Assembly: GCA_913063405.1 (NCBI GenBank)
Contig: CAJXZB010000016.1
Coordinates: 1 to 64,000 of the forward strand
Source: an uncultured Ulvibacter sp.
GTDB taxonomy: Bacteria; Bacteroidota; Bacteroidia; Flavobacteriales; Flavobacteriaceae
Direction of reading: 5' to 3'
DNA: 64,000 nt
A program made the position numbers and the translations under genes. The notes below the pieces were generated by a model that saw only the letters and a program-made list of their open reading frames with translations, was not told where the DNA came from and made no database searches. Numbering within the stretch: the stretch's first letter is position 1; the number at the start of each line of letters is the position of its first letter. Of this stretch, positions 16,924 through 25,660 are shown in pieces.

Positions 16924-17556
16924 TTATCCAAACTGAAACATTCTAGATTGATGGATAAGATCCGCTAGATTATCAACTTTAAGTTTCTTAAGTAGACGCG
17001 TTTTGTAAGTGCTAACGGTCTTCTCATTAATGTTTAAGGCATTTGCAATGTCTTTGTTGCGTTTACCACTTGAAAGTAAGTTCAATACTTCAACTTCTCT
17101 AGAGGATAATTTTTTATAACGACTAATTGCACTTGTTTCACCAACATTTCTGCTTGTGAAGGTAGAAGTAAGTTCTTCATTTAAGAAAATACCTCCTTTT
17201 GCAATTTGTTTTAATGCTTTTAAAAATAGTTTTGTAGAGGCCGTTTTAGGAACATAACCCGCGGCACCAGATTTAATAGATCGAAGCGCGTAAATTTCTT
17301 CTGGATGAGTGGAATAGATAAGAACTCGTATTTCAGGAAACTCAGTTTTAATACTTCTCAATGCATTTATACCATTAATATCTGGCATATCAATTTCCAT
17401 GATAAGAATATCCGGTTTGGTCTCACGTAAATTCTTATATAGCTCTCCACCATTATTTGCTTTTCCTGTGATGGAAAAGTTTTTATTTTTCTTCAACATG
17501 CAGGAAATTCCTTTCCTTGTAATTGGGTGGTGATCTGCTATAAAAATTGATTTCAT
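16924..17556 (-). CDS. NarL/LuxR-type response regulator with atypical receiver
   Basis: 210 aa from ATG 17556 (MKSIFIADHHPITRKG); an upstream ATG at 17595 is unlikely because the receiver beta-1 strand begins at residue 2. Receiver domain 1-125 and LuxR-type helix-turn-helix about 145-205 (LSSREVEVLNLLSSGKRNKDIANALNINEKTVSTYKTRLLKKL). In the receiver the phospho-acceptor position (LIMEIDMP, residue 54) is Glu instead of Asp, and the acidic pair after beta-1 is Asp8-His9. The conserved Lys (GYVPKTAS) remains. It may be constitutively active or controlled without phosphorylation. No kinase gene is adjacent. Confidence 0.82.
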   Translation of the reverse strand: MKSIFIADHHPITRKGISCMLKKNKNFSITGKANNGGELYKNLRETKPDILIMEIDMPDINGINALRSIKTEFPEIRVLIYSTHPEEIYALRSIKSGAAGYVPKTASTKLFLKALKQIAKGGIFLNEELTSTFTSRNVGETSAISRYKKLSSREVEVLNLLSSGKRNKDIANALNINEKTVSTYKTRLLKKLKVDNLADLIHQSRMFQFG

Positions 17557-17712
17557 CTTAACGTCTTTTTCGAAGCTATAATCACTTATAAACAATGAAT
17601 TGTAATAAGCGTGAGGTTTTTGTAATATTTATACTACAAATCAAATCTAGAAAAAAGTTAATAGTATTGAATTTCTTTTCGTTCAAATTCACGAAAACTC
17701 GTTAAAAACCGC

Positions 17713-18504
17713 TTAACCTTTCAATTGAACGGGGATTTCACATACAGGAATAGGTTGCATTTTGTGCTGATTTATTTTATTTAGTCGGGTATAAATTTCA
17801 AAAACACGCTTTTCACCAGTATTAAAGTTGGAAATGTCTGTCTTTTTATGTTGCATTTTCATGGCCCATTCTAGCTCGTCATAACTGGCACCTATTTGAT
17901 CTTCATCTGTACGGTCATCACCCCATAATCCATCTGTCGGCGCTGCTTCAATCAGTTCTTGATTTAGCCCTAAATAACGCGCTATTTCGTACACCTCAGA
18001 TTTCATTAAATCGGCAATAGGACTTAAATCTACCCCCCCGTCCCCATATTTAGTGAAAAAACCCACACCAAAGTCCTCTATTTTGTTTCCGGTTCCTGCC
18101 ACCAAATACTTTTTTAAGGCAGCAAAGTAGTATAATGAGGTCATCCGCAATCGCGCTCTAGTATTCGCCAAGGACATAAAACGATCACTTTCATTTTCCA
18201 CAGGAGGAAATGCATTCACAAGGCCATCAAAGACAGGAGTTAATTCCATTTGATGCATGCTAACCCTAGAAAAGTTCGTTCTAAGCCAGTTTATATGATT
18301 CATTGCTCTGCTTACTTGGGAAGGAGCTTGATGAATTGGCATTTCTAGACATAGTAGGTCAAGACCAGTTTTTGCACATAGAGTAGAAGTTACAGCAGAG
18401 TCGATTCCTCCACTAATTCCAATTACGAAACCCTCCATTTTCGCATTTATGGCATATTCTTTTAACCAATTTACAATGTGATCAATAACTTTTTCTGTCT
18501 GCAT
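17713..18504 (-). CDS. nadE: NH3-dependent NAD+ synthetase
   Basis: 263 aa, the length of the ammonia-dependent form; there is no glutaminase domain. PP-loop GISGGIDSAVTS (about 28-39) binds ATP pyrophosphate. TRARLRMTSLYYFA, GTGNKIEDFGVGFFTKYGDGGVDL and PTDGLWGDDRTDEDQIG are characteristic NadE blocks. It converts nicotinate adenine dinucleotide, ATP and ammonia to NAD. Placed divergently from gldB, an arrangement known in flavobacteria. Confidence 0.95.
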   Translation of the reverse strand: MQTEKVIDHIVNWLKEYAINAKMEGFVIGISGGIDSAVTSTLCAKTGLDLLCLEMPIHQAPSQVSRAMNHINWLRTNFSRVSMHQMELTPVFDGLVNAFPPVENESDRFMSLANTRARLRMTSLYYFAALKKYLVAGTGNKIEDFGVGFFTKYGDGGVDLSPIADLMKSEVYEIARYLGLNQELIEAAPTDGLWGDDRTDEDQIGASYDELEWAMKMQHKKTDISNFNTGEKRVFEIYTRLNKINQHKMQPIPVCEIPVQLKG

Positions 18505-18594
18505 TTTTGTACTGTTAAGGAGGTTACTTTAAAAGTTTATTTCCAATAAGTTAAAACTCCAAACCTATAAGTCAAAACTCTGAGCTAAAAAAAA

Positions 18595-18602
18595 TATCTT
18601 TG
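18595..18602 (+). promoter_or_regulatory. -7 element of the gldB promoter
   Basis: TATCTTTG fits TAnnTTTG and lies about 70 bases before the gldB start, within the divergent nadE-gldB interval. No clear -33 TTG is visible at the usual distance, so this is tentative. Confidence 0.45.
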
Positions 18603-18671
18603 CAAAACAAAAGTAGGAAAAGTAAACTTTAAAAAAGTGATAGACGTTATCGCCTTATGAACGAAATTTGT

Positions 18672-19631
18672 ATGCATAGATATTTTTTGGTTTTAGTGAG
18701 TTTGCTTGTTTTTGGTTGCAATACTAAAAGTAATCTTGAAAAAGAAATAGAAGAGCTTCCAGTTGAGGTTAACGTTATTAGATTTGATATGGAGTTTGCC
18801 GCCGCTCAGGTGTCAGATTTGGCAGGTTTAAAATCGAAATACCCTGTATTCTTTCCAAAACAATATCATGACACCATATGGCAACAAAAAATGAGGGATA
18901 CTTTGCAAAAAGAACTAAATGCTGAAGTTAAGAAGCAGTTTCATTCTGAAACAAAGCTAGAGGACGAATTGCTCTCAATTTTTCGACATATAAAGTACTA
19001 TTTCCCTCAGTTTAAAACACCTACTGTATTGACCACTACATCTGATGTTGACTATAAAAACAAAATTGTATTGTCCAATGACTTGCTCATCATTTCTCTT
19101 GACACTTATTTGGGCAGTGATCACAAGTTTTATGGTGGAATTAAAAAGTACATTTCTCAAAATTTAAAATCAACACAACTTGGGCCAGATATTGCTTCTG
19201 CATATGCTAGGCAGTTGATTGTTAAGCCAAAACAGCGATCATTGTTAGCCCAGATGGTTTTCTTCGGAAAAGAACTTTATCTAAAGGATATTTGGTTACC
19301 AGAGGTTAGCGATTCTGAAAAAATAGGGTATACTGAAAAACAATTGAAATGGGCTCAAGAGAATGAAGAATTTATGTGGCGCTATTTTGTGGAGCGAGAG
19401 GTTTTGTATAGTACTAGTACCAAGCTTCTTGCTCAATTTATCAATCCAGCTCCTTTTTCCAAATTTTATTTAGAAATTGATAATGAATCACCAGGAATGA
19501 TCGGAAGGTATTTGGGGTGGCAAATAGTGAGGTCGTATATGGAGAGCAATGATGTCACGGTTAAACAATTAATGATTAAAAATACGAACGCCCTTTTTAC
19601 CGAATCTAAATATAAACCGACAAAGCAATGA
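18672..19631 (+). CDS. gldB: gliding motility lipoprotein GldB
   Basis: 319 aa from ATG 18672, which opens a compact lipoprotein signal (MHRYFLVLVSLLVFGC); an ATG at 18657 would add five residues. The protein has the GldB pattern: VEVNVIRFDMEFAAA, YPVFFPKQYHDTIWQQKM, FRHIKYYFPQF, DTYLGSDHKFY and the C-terminal PGMIGRYLGWQIVRSYME. It is a lipoprotein needed for flavobacterial gliding and type IX secretion, acting in the periplasm or envelope. It overlaps gldC by 4 bases, the same gene pair as in Flavobacterium johnsoniae. Confidence 0.9.
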   Translation: MHRYFLVLVSLLVFGCNTKSNLEKEIEELPVEVNVIRFDMEFAAAQVSDLAGLKSKYPVFFPKQYHDTIWQQKMRDTLQKELNAEVKKQFHSETKLEDELLSIFRHIKYYFPQFKTPTVLTTTSDVDYKNKIVLSNDLLIISLDTYLGSDHKFYGGIKKYISQNLKSTQLGPDIASAYARQLIVKPKQRSLLAQMVFFGKELYLKDIWLPEVSDSEKIGYTEKQLKWAQENEEFMWRYFVEREVLYSTSTKLLAQFINPAPFSKFYLEIDNESPGMIGRYLGWQIVRSYMESNDVTVKQLMIKNTNALFTESKYKPTKQ

Positions 19632-19966
19632 CAAAAGAACATACCTCCGAGATTAAGATAAATGTAACACTAGATGAAAATAGAGTTCCCGAAAAAATGC
19701 GTTGGTCTGCAGAAGATGGAGGTGTAAAAAATGAAGAAGCGAAAGCAATGTTGCTTTCGGTTTGGGATCATAAATCCAAAGAGTCTTTGCGTATCGATTT
19801 ATGGACTAAAGATATGCCTCTTGATGAAATGAAAGTGTTTTTTCATCAGACCTTGAGCGCAATGACAGATACGTTTGAACGTGCTACCAATGATGATAAA
19901 ATGAGTGCAACGATGCGGGATTTCTGCAATTATTTTGCTGAAAAATTGGAGCTAAAAAAGAGTTGA
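19628..19966 (+). CDS. gldC: gliding motility protein GldC
   Basis: 112 aa, no signal peptide. SEIKINVTLDENRVPEKMRWSAEDGGV, KAMLLSVWD, LRIDLWTKDMPLDEMKVFFHQTL and the end MRDFCNYFAEKLELKK match the GldC family closely. In F. johnsoniae GldC is a small cytoplasmic protein that improves but is not essential for gliding. Start overlaps the end of gldB (ATGA), so it is translationally coupled. Confidence 0.92.
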   Translation: MTKEHTSEIKINVTLDENRVPEKMRWSAEDGGVKNEEAKAMLLSVWDHKSKESLRIDLWTKDMPLDEMKVFFHQTLSAMTDTFERATNDDKMSATMRDFCNYFAEKLELKKS

Positions 19967-20331
19967 TGAGGCTCATTTTTGTTTACAATGCGAATTCAGG
20001 AAAGATACATGCCGTTTTCGATAGCCTACATAAGATCGCAAATCCAGAAACTTATGATTGTAATCTTTGTGCTATTACCTTCGGAAACTTTTCAGAGAAT
20101 AAAACATGGAAACGTTTTCGGGAAGCTTCGGAAGTTGAAATGATCTTTTATCGTAAGGATGAATTTCAGAAGGAATATCAATCAAAATGGTTGCCTAAAT
20201 ACGATTTCCCGCTGATTCTTTTACAAGATAATAATGAACTTCAAGTCTTTATTGCTTCCAAAGAACTTAATAAATTGGAAAATACGGAGTCATTAATCGA
20301 AGAAGTTAAGAAGCGTCTATTTCACTATTAA
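19966..20331 (+). CDS. conserved small protein of the gldBC operon
   Basis: 121 aa from ATG 19966, which overlaps the TGA of gldC by one base. RLIFVYNANSGKIHAVFDSLHKIANPETYDCNLCAITFG shows an alpha/beta fold start, with CNLC and a following TFGNFSENKTWKRF. There is no P-loop, so the GTPase label sometimes seen for such proteins is not supported. The LILLQDNNELQVFIASKELN block may be a second strand pair. Its 3' end overlaps the opposing engB gene by 26 bases. Function unknown. Confidence 0.7.
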   Translation: MRLIFVYNANSGKIHAVFDSLHKIANPETYDCNLCAITFGNFSENKTWKRFREASEVEMIFYRKDEFQKEYQSKWLPKYDFPLILLQDNNELQVFIASKELNKLENTESLIEEVKKRLFHY

Positions 20332-20911
20332 TACCGCCAATATAGCCAAGGAGTTCGTCACGTCCAGTACTATTGCTCGCGGATGTGATAAAGTGTTGTG
20401 GCATTTCTTCCCAACTTTCAAGCATTTTTTGTTCATAGGCAAGAACATTTCGTTCCAAGGCCTTGGGCTTAAGTTTATCTGCCTTTGTGAAAACAATAGA
20501 GAATGGTATTTCATTCTCGCCCATCCACTGCATAAACTCCAAATCGACTGACTGTGGTTCGAGTCTGCAATCAATTAGGACAAACGCAAGTACCATCTGT
20601 TCTCTTTTTTTGAAATAGTTGGTTATAAATTTCTGAAACACCTTCTTAGTGGACTTGGAAACACGCGCGTATCCGTAACCCGGAAGATCGACCAAGTACC
20701 AGTTTTTGTTTATTTGAAAATGATTGATAAGCTGGGTTTTTCCTGGCCTTCCGCTAGTCTTTGCAAGGCTCTTTCGCTGCATCAACATGTTGATAAGCGA
20801 AGACTTTCCAACATTGGAACGGCCAATAAAGGCGTACTCGGGGAATCTGTCTTTTGGACATTTGGCAACATCGCTGTTGCTCATTACAAATTCAGCCGAT
20901 TTAATCTTCAT
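20306..20911 (-). CDS. engB: ribosome biogenesis GTPase EngB/YsxC
   Basis: 201 aa. G1 GRSNVGKSSLINML, G3 DLPGYGYA, G4 TKADKL and G5 (TSASNSTG) are all present, in the compact single-domain form typical of EngB. It assists 50S ribosomal subunit assembly. The last 26 bases overlap the end of the opposing gldBC-operon gene, so the two 3' ends share coding sequence. Confidence 0.95.
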   Translation of the reverse strand: MKIKSAEFVMSNSDVAKCPKDRFPEYAFIGRSNVGKSSLINMLMQRKSLAKTSGRPGKTQLINHFQINKNWYLVDLPGYGYARVSKSTKKVFQKFITNYFKKREQMVLAFVLIDCRLEPQSVDLEFMQWMGENEIPFSIVFTKADKLKPKALERNVLAYEQKMLESWEEMPQHFITSASNSTGRDELLGYIGGINSEIDAS

Positions 20912-20915
20912 GCTG

Positions 20916-20923
20916 CAAAAGTA
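20916..20923 (-). promoter_or_regulatory. -7 element upstream of engB
   Basis: Minus-strand TACTTTTG fits TAnnTTTG. It is only 4 bases from the ATG, which would give an almost leaderless transcript. No -33 TTG was found, so confidence is low. Confidence 0.3.
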
Positions 20924-20989
20924 ATTTAATTTAATAGACTATTGATGTTATTCTAACTAAGAAACCGGCTTTGTTTACCACGAAGAGAA

Positions 20990-21754
20990 CTAGAATTTTC
21001 GTGCCTGCAACCAAGCATCAAGAAGCGTATTGAATTCATCTGGGTGCTCCATCATAGCTGCGTGGCCACATTTTTCGATCCAATAGAGATTGGAATCCGG
21101 AAGCAATTCATGAAATTCCTTAGCAACTTCGGGCGGAGTAACGTTGTCATTTTTACCCCAAATTATACAAGTAGGTGTATTCATGTTTGGGAGATCTTTT
21201 GCCATATTATGGCGAATCGCACTTTTGGCAATCGCTAAAGTTCTGATGAGCTTATTTCTGTCGTTTACAGTCTCATAAACTTCGTCCACAATTTCTTTAG
21301 TGGCAACAGCGGGGTCGTAGAATACATTTTCCGCTTTTTTCTGAATATAATCGCGATCTCCTCTTTTAGGATAGCTCTCTCCCATAGCGCTTTCGTAAAG
21401 ACCAGAGCTTCCAGTTATAACAAGCGCTTTTATTTTTTCAGGATACATCTTTGTGCATAGCAATCCTATATGTCCTCCTAATGAATTTCCTAAAAGAACT
21501 ACTTCTTTATAACCCTTATGATCTATAAAATCTGAAACGTACTTCGCAAAATTTTTAACATTGGTTTTGAGCAATGTCATTTTGTAAATAGGAAGTTCGG
21601 GAATTACAAGTTTGTAGCCTCTTTCTGGAAAAAATTTAGAGACGCCATTGAAGTTACTTAAGCCGCCCATAAGTCCGTGAAGGATAATGATTGGAGTGCC
21701 TTCACCTACTTCAATATACGAGAATTTACCTTCCTGCTTTAGTTTATGCGTCAT
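20990..21754 (-). CDS. alpha/beta hydrolase
   Basis: 254 aa. Oxyanion and fold start IILHGLMGGLSNF, nucleophile Ser in GNSLGGHIGL, acid Asp in WGKNDNVTPPE and His in EKCGHAAMMEHP: a complete triad. No signal peptide, so probably cytoplasmic. A family esterase, lipase or C-C hydrolase activity is possible; the substrate cannot be told. It is read in the same direction as engB, with 78 bases between them. Confidence 0.85.
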   Translation of the reverse strand: MTHKLKQEGKFSYIEVGEGTPIIILHGLMGGLSNFNGVSKFFPERGYKLVIPELPIYKMTLLKTNVKNFAKYVSDFIDHKGYKEVVLLGNSLGGHIGLLCTKMYPEKIKALVITGSSGLYESAMGESYPKRGDRDYIQKKAENVFYDPAVATKEIVDEVYETVNDRNKLIRTLAIAKSAIRHNMAKDLPNMNTPTCIIWGKNDNVTPPEVAKEFHELLPDSNLYWIEKCGHAAMMEHPDEFNTLLDAWLQARKF

Positions 21755-21777
21755 TCTGCTTGCTACAATTAACTAAG

Positions 21778-21785
21778 CAAAAGTA
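21778..21785 (-). promoter_or_regulatory. -7 element of the hydrolase promoter
   Basis: Minus-strand TACTTTTG, 23 bases before the ATG at 21754. The same octamer precedes engB and rpsO. A -33 TTG was not evident. Confidence 0.4.
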
Positions 21786-21869
21786 ATCAAATTTTAGTGA
21801 ATTTGGATTTATAAAATTTAGAGCTGTTTTAGGTTTGTTTTTTTGCTTTTAATGTAAAGCGAAATGGAT

Positions 21870-21934
21870 GGTGGTAAAACTTATTAACAATGTGGTAAAT
21901 TGTGGTAAAAAGTGGTAAAAGTTATATATATTTG
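21870..21934 (+). promoter_or_regulatory. MraZ-box operator and promoter of the dcw operon
   Basis: Three adjacent decamers TGTGGTAAAT, TGTGGTAAAA and AGTGGTAAAA (21891-21920) and a fourth copy GGTGGTAAAA at 21870-21879. The spacing is one helical turn, as for the repeated boxes bound by the MraZ ring. A -7 element TATATTTG lies at 21927-21934 with TTG at 21900-21902, so the boxes overlap the promoter. Autoregulation by MraZ is inferred from the family. Confidence 0.82.
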
Positions 21935-21965
21935 AAGCTATTATTTGCCACGAACAGATTACCTA

Positions 21966-22436
21966 ATGCTCAACTTAATAGGAACATATGAATGCAAAGC
22001 CGATAGCAAAGGACGGGTCATGGTGCCTGCTCCCTTGAAGAAGCAATTGACTCCTGTTACAACCGAAGGCTTTGTGATAAAGCGTGCGGTTTTTCAACCT
22101 TGTCTGGAAATGTATCCTATGGGGGAGTGGAATGAGTTGATGCAAAAAGTTGGAACCTTGAATAGGTTTAACCGCAAAAACAATGATTTTATTCGTCGTT
22201 TTACTGCTGGTGTAAAAACGGTCGAATTGGATGCAACGGGGAGACTGTTAATTCCCAAGGATCTTTTGGCGTTCGCAGGGATTAAGAAAGAGATTGTGGT
22301 TTCATCGGCAATAAATATTGTCGAGATATGGGATAAGGAAAAATACGAAAAAGCTATTAATGATGCTGCAAGCGATTTTGCAGATTTAGCCGAAGATGTA
22401 ATGGGTGACGTAAGTGATGCTAATGGAATATCATAA
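21966..22436 (+). CDS. mraZ: transcriptional regulator MraZ
   Basis: 156 aa from ATG 21966. The upstream extension from 21945 lacks the conserved start; the true N-terminus is MLNLIGTYECKADSKGRVMVPAPLKKQL. Two SpoVT/AbrB-like halves: DSKGRVMVP (about 13-21) and LDATGRLLIPKDLLAFAGI (about 91-110). It is first in the division/cell-wall operon and binds the repeat boxes upstream. Overlaps rsmH by 14 bases. Confidence 0.95.
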   Translation: MLNLIGTYECKADSKGRVMVPAPLKKQLTPVTTEGFVIKRAVFQPCLEMYPMGEWNELMQKVGTLNRFNRKNNDFIRRFTAGVKTVELDATGRLLIPKDLLAFAGIKKEIVVSSAINIVEIWDKEKYEKAINDAASDFADLAEDVMGDVSDANGIS

Positions 22437-23319
22437 TCCGGTTTTATTGACCGAAACAGTCGATGGACTTAACATCCAACCCGATGGGGTTTATGTGGAT
22501 GTTACTTTCGGCGGTGGTGGGCACTCTAGAGAAATTCTTAGCAGACTTGGGGAAAATGGTAAACTCATAGCCTTCGATCAAGATAAAGACGCTCTTGAAA
22601 ATACAATTGACGATCCTCGGTTTCTGTTCATTAACGAGAATTTTAGATTTCTGAAACGCTTCTTACGTTTTTATGGGTATACGGAAGTAGATGGGATTCT
22701 TGGTGATTTCGGGGTTTCCTCTCATCAATTCGATGTTGCTGCGCGTGGATTTTCTACTCGTTTTGAAGCTGATTTGGATATGAGGATGAATCAAAATGAT
22801 GATTTTTCTGCCTATCACGTAGTTAACAAATATGGAGAAGCTGAACTTAAAAGAGTTTTGTTCGAATATGGTGAATTGAGATCGGCAGCTGGAATGGCGA
22901 AAGTGATTGCAGATGCTCGGAATGACGGACCGATTAAATCCAGCGAACAATTGAAAACTGCACTAAGGCGTTTTCTTCCACAGCATAAAGAAAACAAGAT
23001 ACTGGCTCAAATTTATCAGGCAATACGAATTGAAGTGAATCAGGAATTAGATGCGTTGAAAGAGTTTTTAGAGCAATCGTTAGAGGTGCTAAAACTGGAT
23101 GGAAGATTGAGTTTGATCTCCTACCATTCGTTAGAAGATAGACTTGTGAAGCGTTTTATGCGGAATGGGCTTTTTGAAGGTGAGCCTGAGAAGGATGTCT
23201 TCGGAAGGGTGGAAGTACCAATGAAACCTATTGGAAAATTTGTGACTCCCTCAGAAAAAGAAATAAAAGAAAATAACAGAGCTAGAAGTGCCAAACTTCG
23301 TGTGGCAAAAAAGTTATAG
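22423..23319 (+). CDS. rsmH: 16S rRNA (cytosine-1402-N4)-methyltransferase
   Basis: 298 aa from ATG 22423, giving the family start MEYHNPVLLTETVDGL. SAM-binding VDVTFGGGGHSREIL, GDFGVSSHQFD, GFSTRFEADLDMRM, ISYHSLEDRLVKRFM and the NNRARSAKLRVA tail are all standard. It methylates C1402 of 16S rRNA. Second gene of the operon. Confidence 0.96.
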   Translation: MEYHNPVLLTETVDGLNIQPDGVYVDVTFGGGGHSREILSRLGENGKLIAFDQDKDALENTIDDPRFLFINENFRFLKRFLRFYGYTEVDGILGDFGVSSHQFDVAARGFSTRFEADLDMRMNQNDDFSAYHVVNKYGEAELKRVLFEYGELRSAAGMAKVIADARNDGPIKSSEQLKTALRRFLPQHKENKILAQIYQAIRIEVNQELDALKEFLEQSLEVLKLDGRLSLISYHSLEDRLVKRFMRNGLFEGEPEKDVFGRVEVPMKPIGKFVTPSEKEIKENNRARSAKLRVAKKL

Positions 23320-23337
23320 TGTGAATACGTAAGAATA

Positions 23338-23655
23338 ATGAAACAAAACTTTTATAACATAATCAAGGGAAAGTTTTTGGTGAGCGATGATGCCTTAAAA
23401 AATTGGCGATTCATCATTTTCCTTTCCATACTGGCTTTAGTGATGATTGCTAGTTCACATACAGCGGATAAAAAAGTGCATCAAATTGCAAAGCTCAGTA
23501 ACGATGTAAAAGAGCTAAAAAGTGAATATGTCGATGTACGGATGAGATTAATGCAGTCCAAAATGGAAAGCAAAATAATAAAGGCGATGGAGAAAAGGGG
23601 ATTGCAACCTTCCGAAACACCGCCGCAAAAAATAATGATAACCACAAAAGAGTAG
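23338..23655 (+). CDS. FtsL-like cell division protein
   Basis: 105 aa. A single transmembrane helix (about 25-45, WRFIIFLSILALVMIASSH) after a cytoplasmic N-terminus, then a periplasmic coiled coil (KVHQIAKLSNDVKELKSEYVDVRMRLMQSKMES). Size, topology and position between rsmH and ftsI are those of FtsL, which bridges FtsQ and the FtsW-FtsI synthase. Sequence conservation in this family is always weak, so the call rests mainly on topology and synteny. Confidence 0.85.
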   Translation: MKQNFYNIIKGKFLVSDDALKNWRFIIFLSILALVMIASSHTADKKVHQIAKLSNDVKELKSEYVDVRMRLMQSKMESKIIKAMEKRGLQPSETPPQKIMITTKE

Positions 23656-23659
23656 CGCA

Positions 23660-25660
23660 TTGCCAATACAAGAAAAGAACATATTAAACCGCTTGTATAT
23701 CGTCGCCGGAGGTATGTTCCTCTTTGCGCTTTTTATTGCTATAAAATTGATCAACATTCAGTTTGTTGAAGGTGATAAATATCGGGATCTAGCACATAAG
23801 AACACTACAAAGAATTTTGTAATTGCCGCAAACCGCGGAAACGTTTATGCGGATGATGGTAGTCTACTGGCAACTTCAGTTCCAAAGTATGCCATTAGAT
23901 TTGACGCGGTTACAGTTTCTTCAGAAAACTTCAAGAAACACTTGATCCCGTTGTCTAAGGAATTGAGTGCCATGTTTGGAAAGTCGCCTTCCTATTATCA
24001 AAATATTTTTAGAAAAGCACGTGCCAATAAGAATCGCTATTTATTAGTAGTTAAGAATTTAGGATACTCAGACTATCAAAAAGTAAAAGGGATGCCTCTT
24101 TTTAGGTTAGGGCCTTATAAGGGTGGAATTATTGTTGAGCAACGTACCGTTCGCGAACATCCTATAGGTAAAATTGCCGAACGAATGGTTGGTAGTGAAA
24201 GCACGCAAAAGCAAGGCTATTATGCTGTTGGTCTTGAGGGGGCTTTTAATGGTTATTTACGTGGTAAGGAGGGGCGACGATTGAAACAAAAAATTGCCAA
24301 AGGGCAATGGAAGCCCGTTTACGATGATAACGAAGTGGAGCCTCAAGATGGTTATGATGTTGTCTCTACCATCAATATAAATATGCAAGACATTGCCCAT
24401 CACGCCCTATTAAAACAGATGGAATTTTATGAGGCAGAACACGGATCTGTTATTGTTATGGAAGTTAAGACAGGTGAGATAAAGGCAGTTTCTAATTTGG
24501 GAAGAACTAAGTCCGGAAATTACTATGAGAAACTAAACTATGCCATTGGGGAATCTCACGAACCGGGGTCTACCTTCAAGGTAATGGCAATGATGGCGGC
24601 GCTTGAAGATAAGGTTATTGATACCAGTACAGTGGTTGATACCAAAGATGGTGTGAAGACTTTCTATGGAAGAAAAATTCACGACTCCAAGCGTGGTGGT
24701 TACGGAAAAGTATCAGCTGCGAGAGCACTGGAAGTTTCATCAAATATAGGTTTAGCAACGATCATTGATGATAACTATGCTAAAAACCCGAAAAAATTTA
24801 CAGACCGATTAAAGGCTTGGGATTTGGATAAGCCCATTGGAATTCCAATTAAAGGAGAAGGAAAACCAATTATTCCAGAACCCGGAGACGAAATCTGGAG
24901 TCGAAATGCTTTACCATCTATTGCCTACGGTTATAATTTGCAATTAACACCATTGCAAACCCTCACTTTCTATAATGCTATTGCCAACAATGGTTCGATG
25001 GTGAAGCCCTTATTTATTAGAGAGATTAAAGCCTGGAATCGACGGGTAGAATATTTTGATACAGAGGTGATGCAGGATAAGATAGCTTCGGAAACTACAA
25101 TAAATCAAATTCAGGAAATACTAAAAAATATTGTTCGGCGTGGAACAGGAGAGTCTTTATATTCCGAATATTTTTCAATGGCCGGAAAAACAGGAACTGC
25201 TAGAACAGAGTATGCGGCTAAAGATTGGAGCGAAAACCGTCGCTATATTTCTTCATTTGCTGGCTATTTTCCTGCGGAGAATCCAAAGTATTCATGCATC
25301 GTGGTCATTCATAAGCCGAGTATTCAAAAAGGGTTTTACGGAGCTGATGTTTCCGGTCCAGTATTTAAGCGCATTGCACAAAAGATATTTACGGATTCAC
25401 CATTGATAGCTGAAGTAGAAAATGTGGATGCTGAAGATGCTTCGTTGAAAAAAGACTTCGAGAGCTATTACCCTAAAGCGCAAAAAAATTACAAGGAGAT
25501 TCCAAATGTGACTGGCATGGCAGGGATGGATGCAGTGTCGCTTTTGGAGAACCTAGGGCTAAAAGTAAAAATAGTTGGCAATGGAACGGTCTCGAAACAG
25601 TCCGTTAAGTCAGGAAATAAAATTGAGAAAGGCAAACAAATAGTGCTAAACTTATCGTGA
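23660..25660 (+). CDS. ftsI: penicillin-binding protein 3-type transpeptidase, with PASTA domain
   Basis: 666 aa. N-terminal membrane anchor about 10-33 (LYIVAGGMFLFALFIAIKLI), dimerisation domain, and transpeptidase with STFK (Ser304, Lys307), SSN (360-362) and KTG (510-512). One PASTA domain ends the protein (about 605-666, IPNVTGMAGMDAVSLLENLGLKV). It crosslinks septal peptidoglycan. TTG 23660 is the start, 5 bases after ftsL. Overlaps murE by 4 bases. The extra C-terminal PASTA domain is typical of Bacteroidota FtsI. Confidence 0.94.
   Translation: MPIQEKNILNRLYIVAGGMFLFALFIAIKLINIQFVEGDKYRDLAHKNTTKNFVIAANRGNVYADDGSLLATSVPKYAIRFDAVTVSSENFKKHLIPLSKELSAMFGKSPSYYQNIFRKARANKNRYLLVVKNLGYSDYQKVKGMPLFRLGPYKGGIIVEQRTVREHPIGKIAERMVGSESTQKQGYYAVGLEGAFNGYLRGKEGRRLKQKIAKGQWKPVYDDNEVEPQDGYDVVSTININMQDIAHHALLKQMEFYEAEHGSVIVMEVKTGEIKAVSNLGRTKSGNYYEKLNYAIGESHEPGSTFKVMAMMAALEDKVIDTSTVVDTKDGVKTFYGRKIHDSKRGGYGKVSAARALEVSSNIGLATIIDDNYAKNPKKFTDRLKAWDLDKPIGIPIKGEGKPIIPEPGDEIWSRNALPSIAYGYNLQLTPLQTLTFYNAIANNGSMVKPLFIREIKAWNRRVEYFDTEVMQDKIASETTINQIQEILKNIVRRGTGESLYSEYFSMAGKTGTARTEYAAKDWSENRRYISSFAGYFPAENPKYSCIVVIHKPSIQKGFYGADVSGPVFKRIAQKIFTDSPLIAEVENVDAEDASLKKDFESYYPKAQKNYKEIPNVTGMAGMDAVSLLENLGLKVKIVGNGTVSKQSVKSGNKIEKGKQIVLNLS

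Noticed and set aside
19966-20331. GTPase annotation for the small gene after gldC
   Set aside because: There is no P-loop, DxxG or NKxD motif in the sequence.
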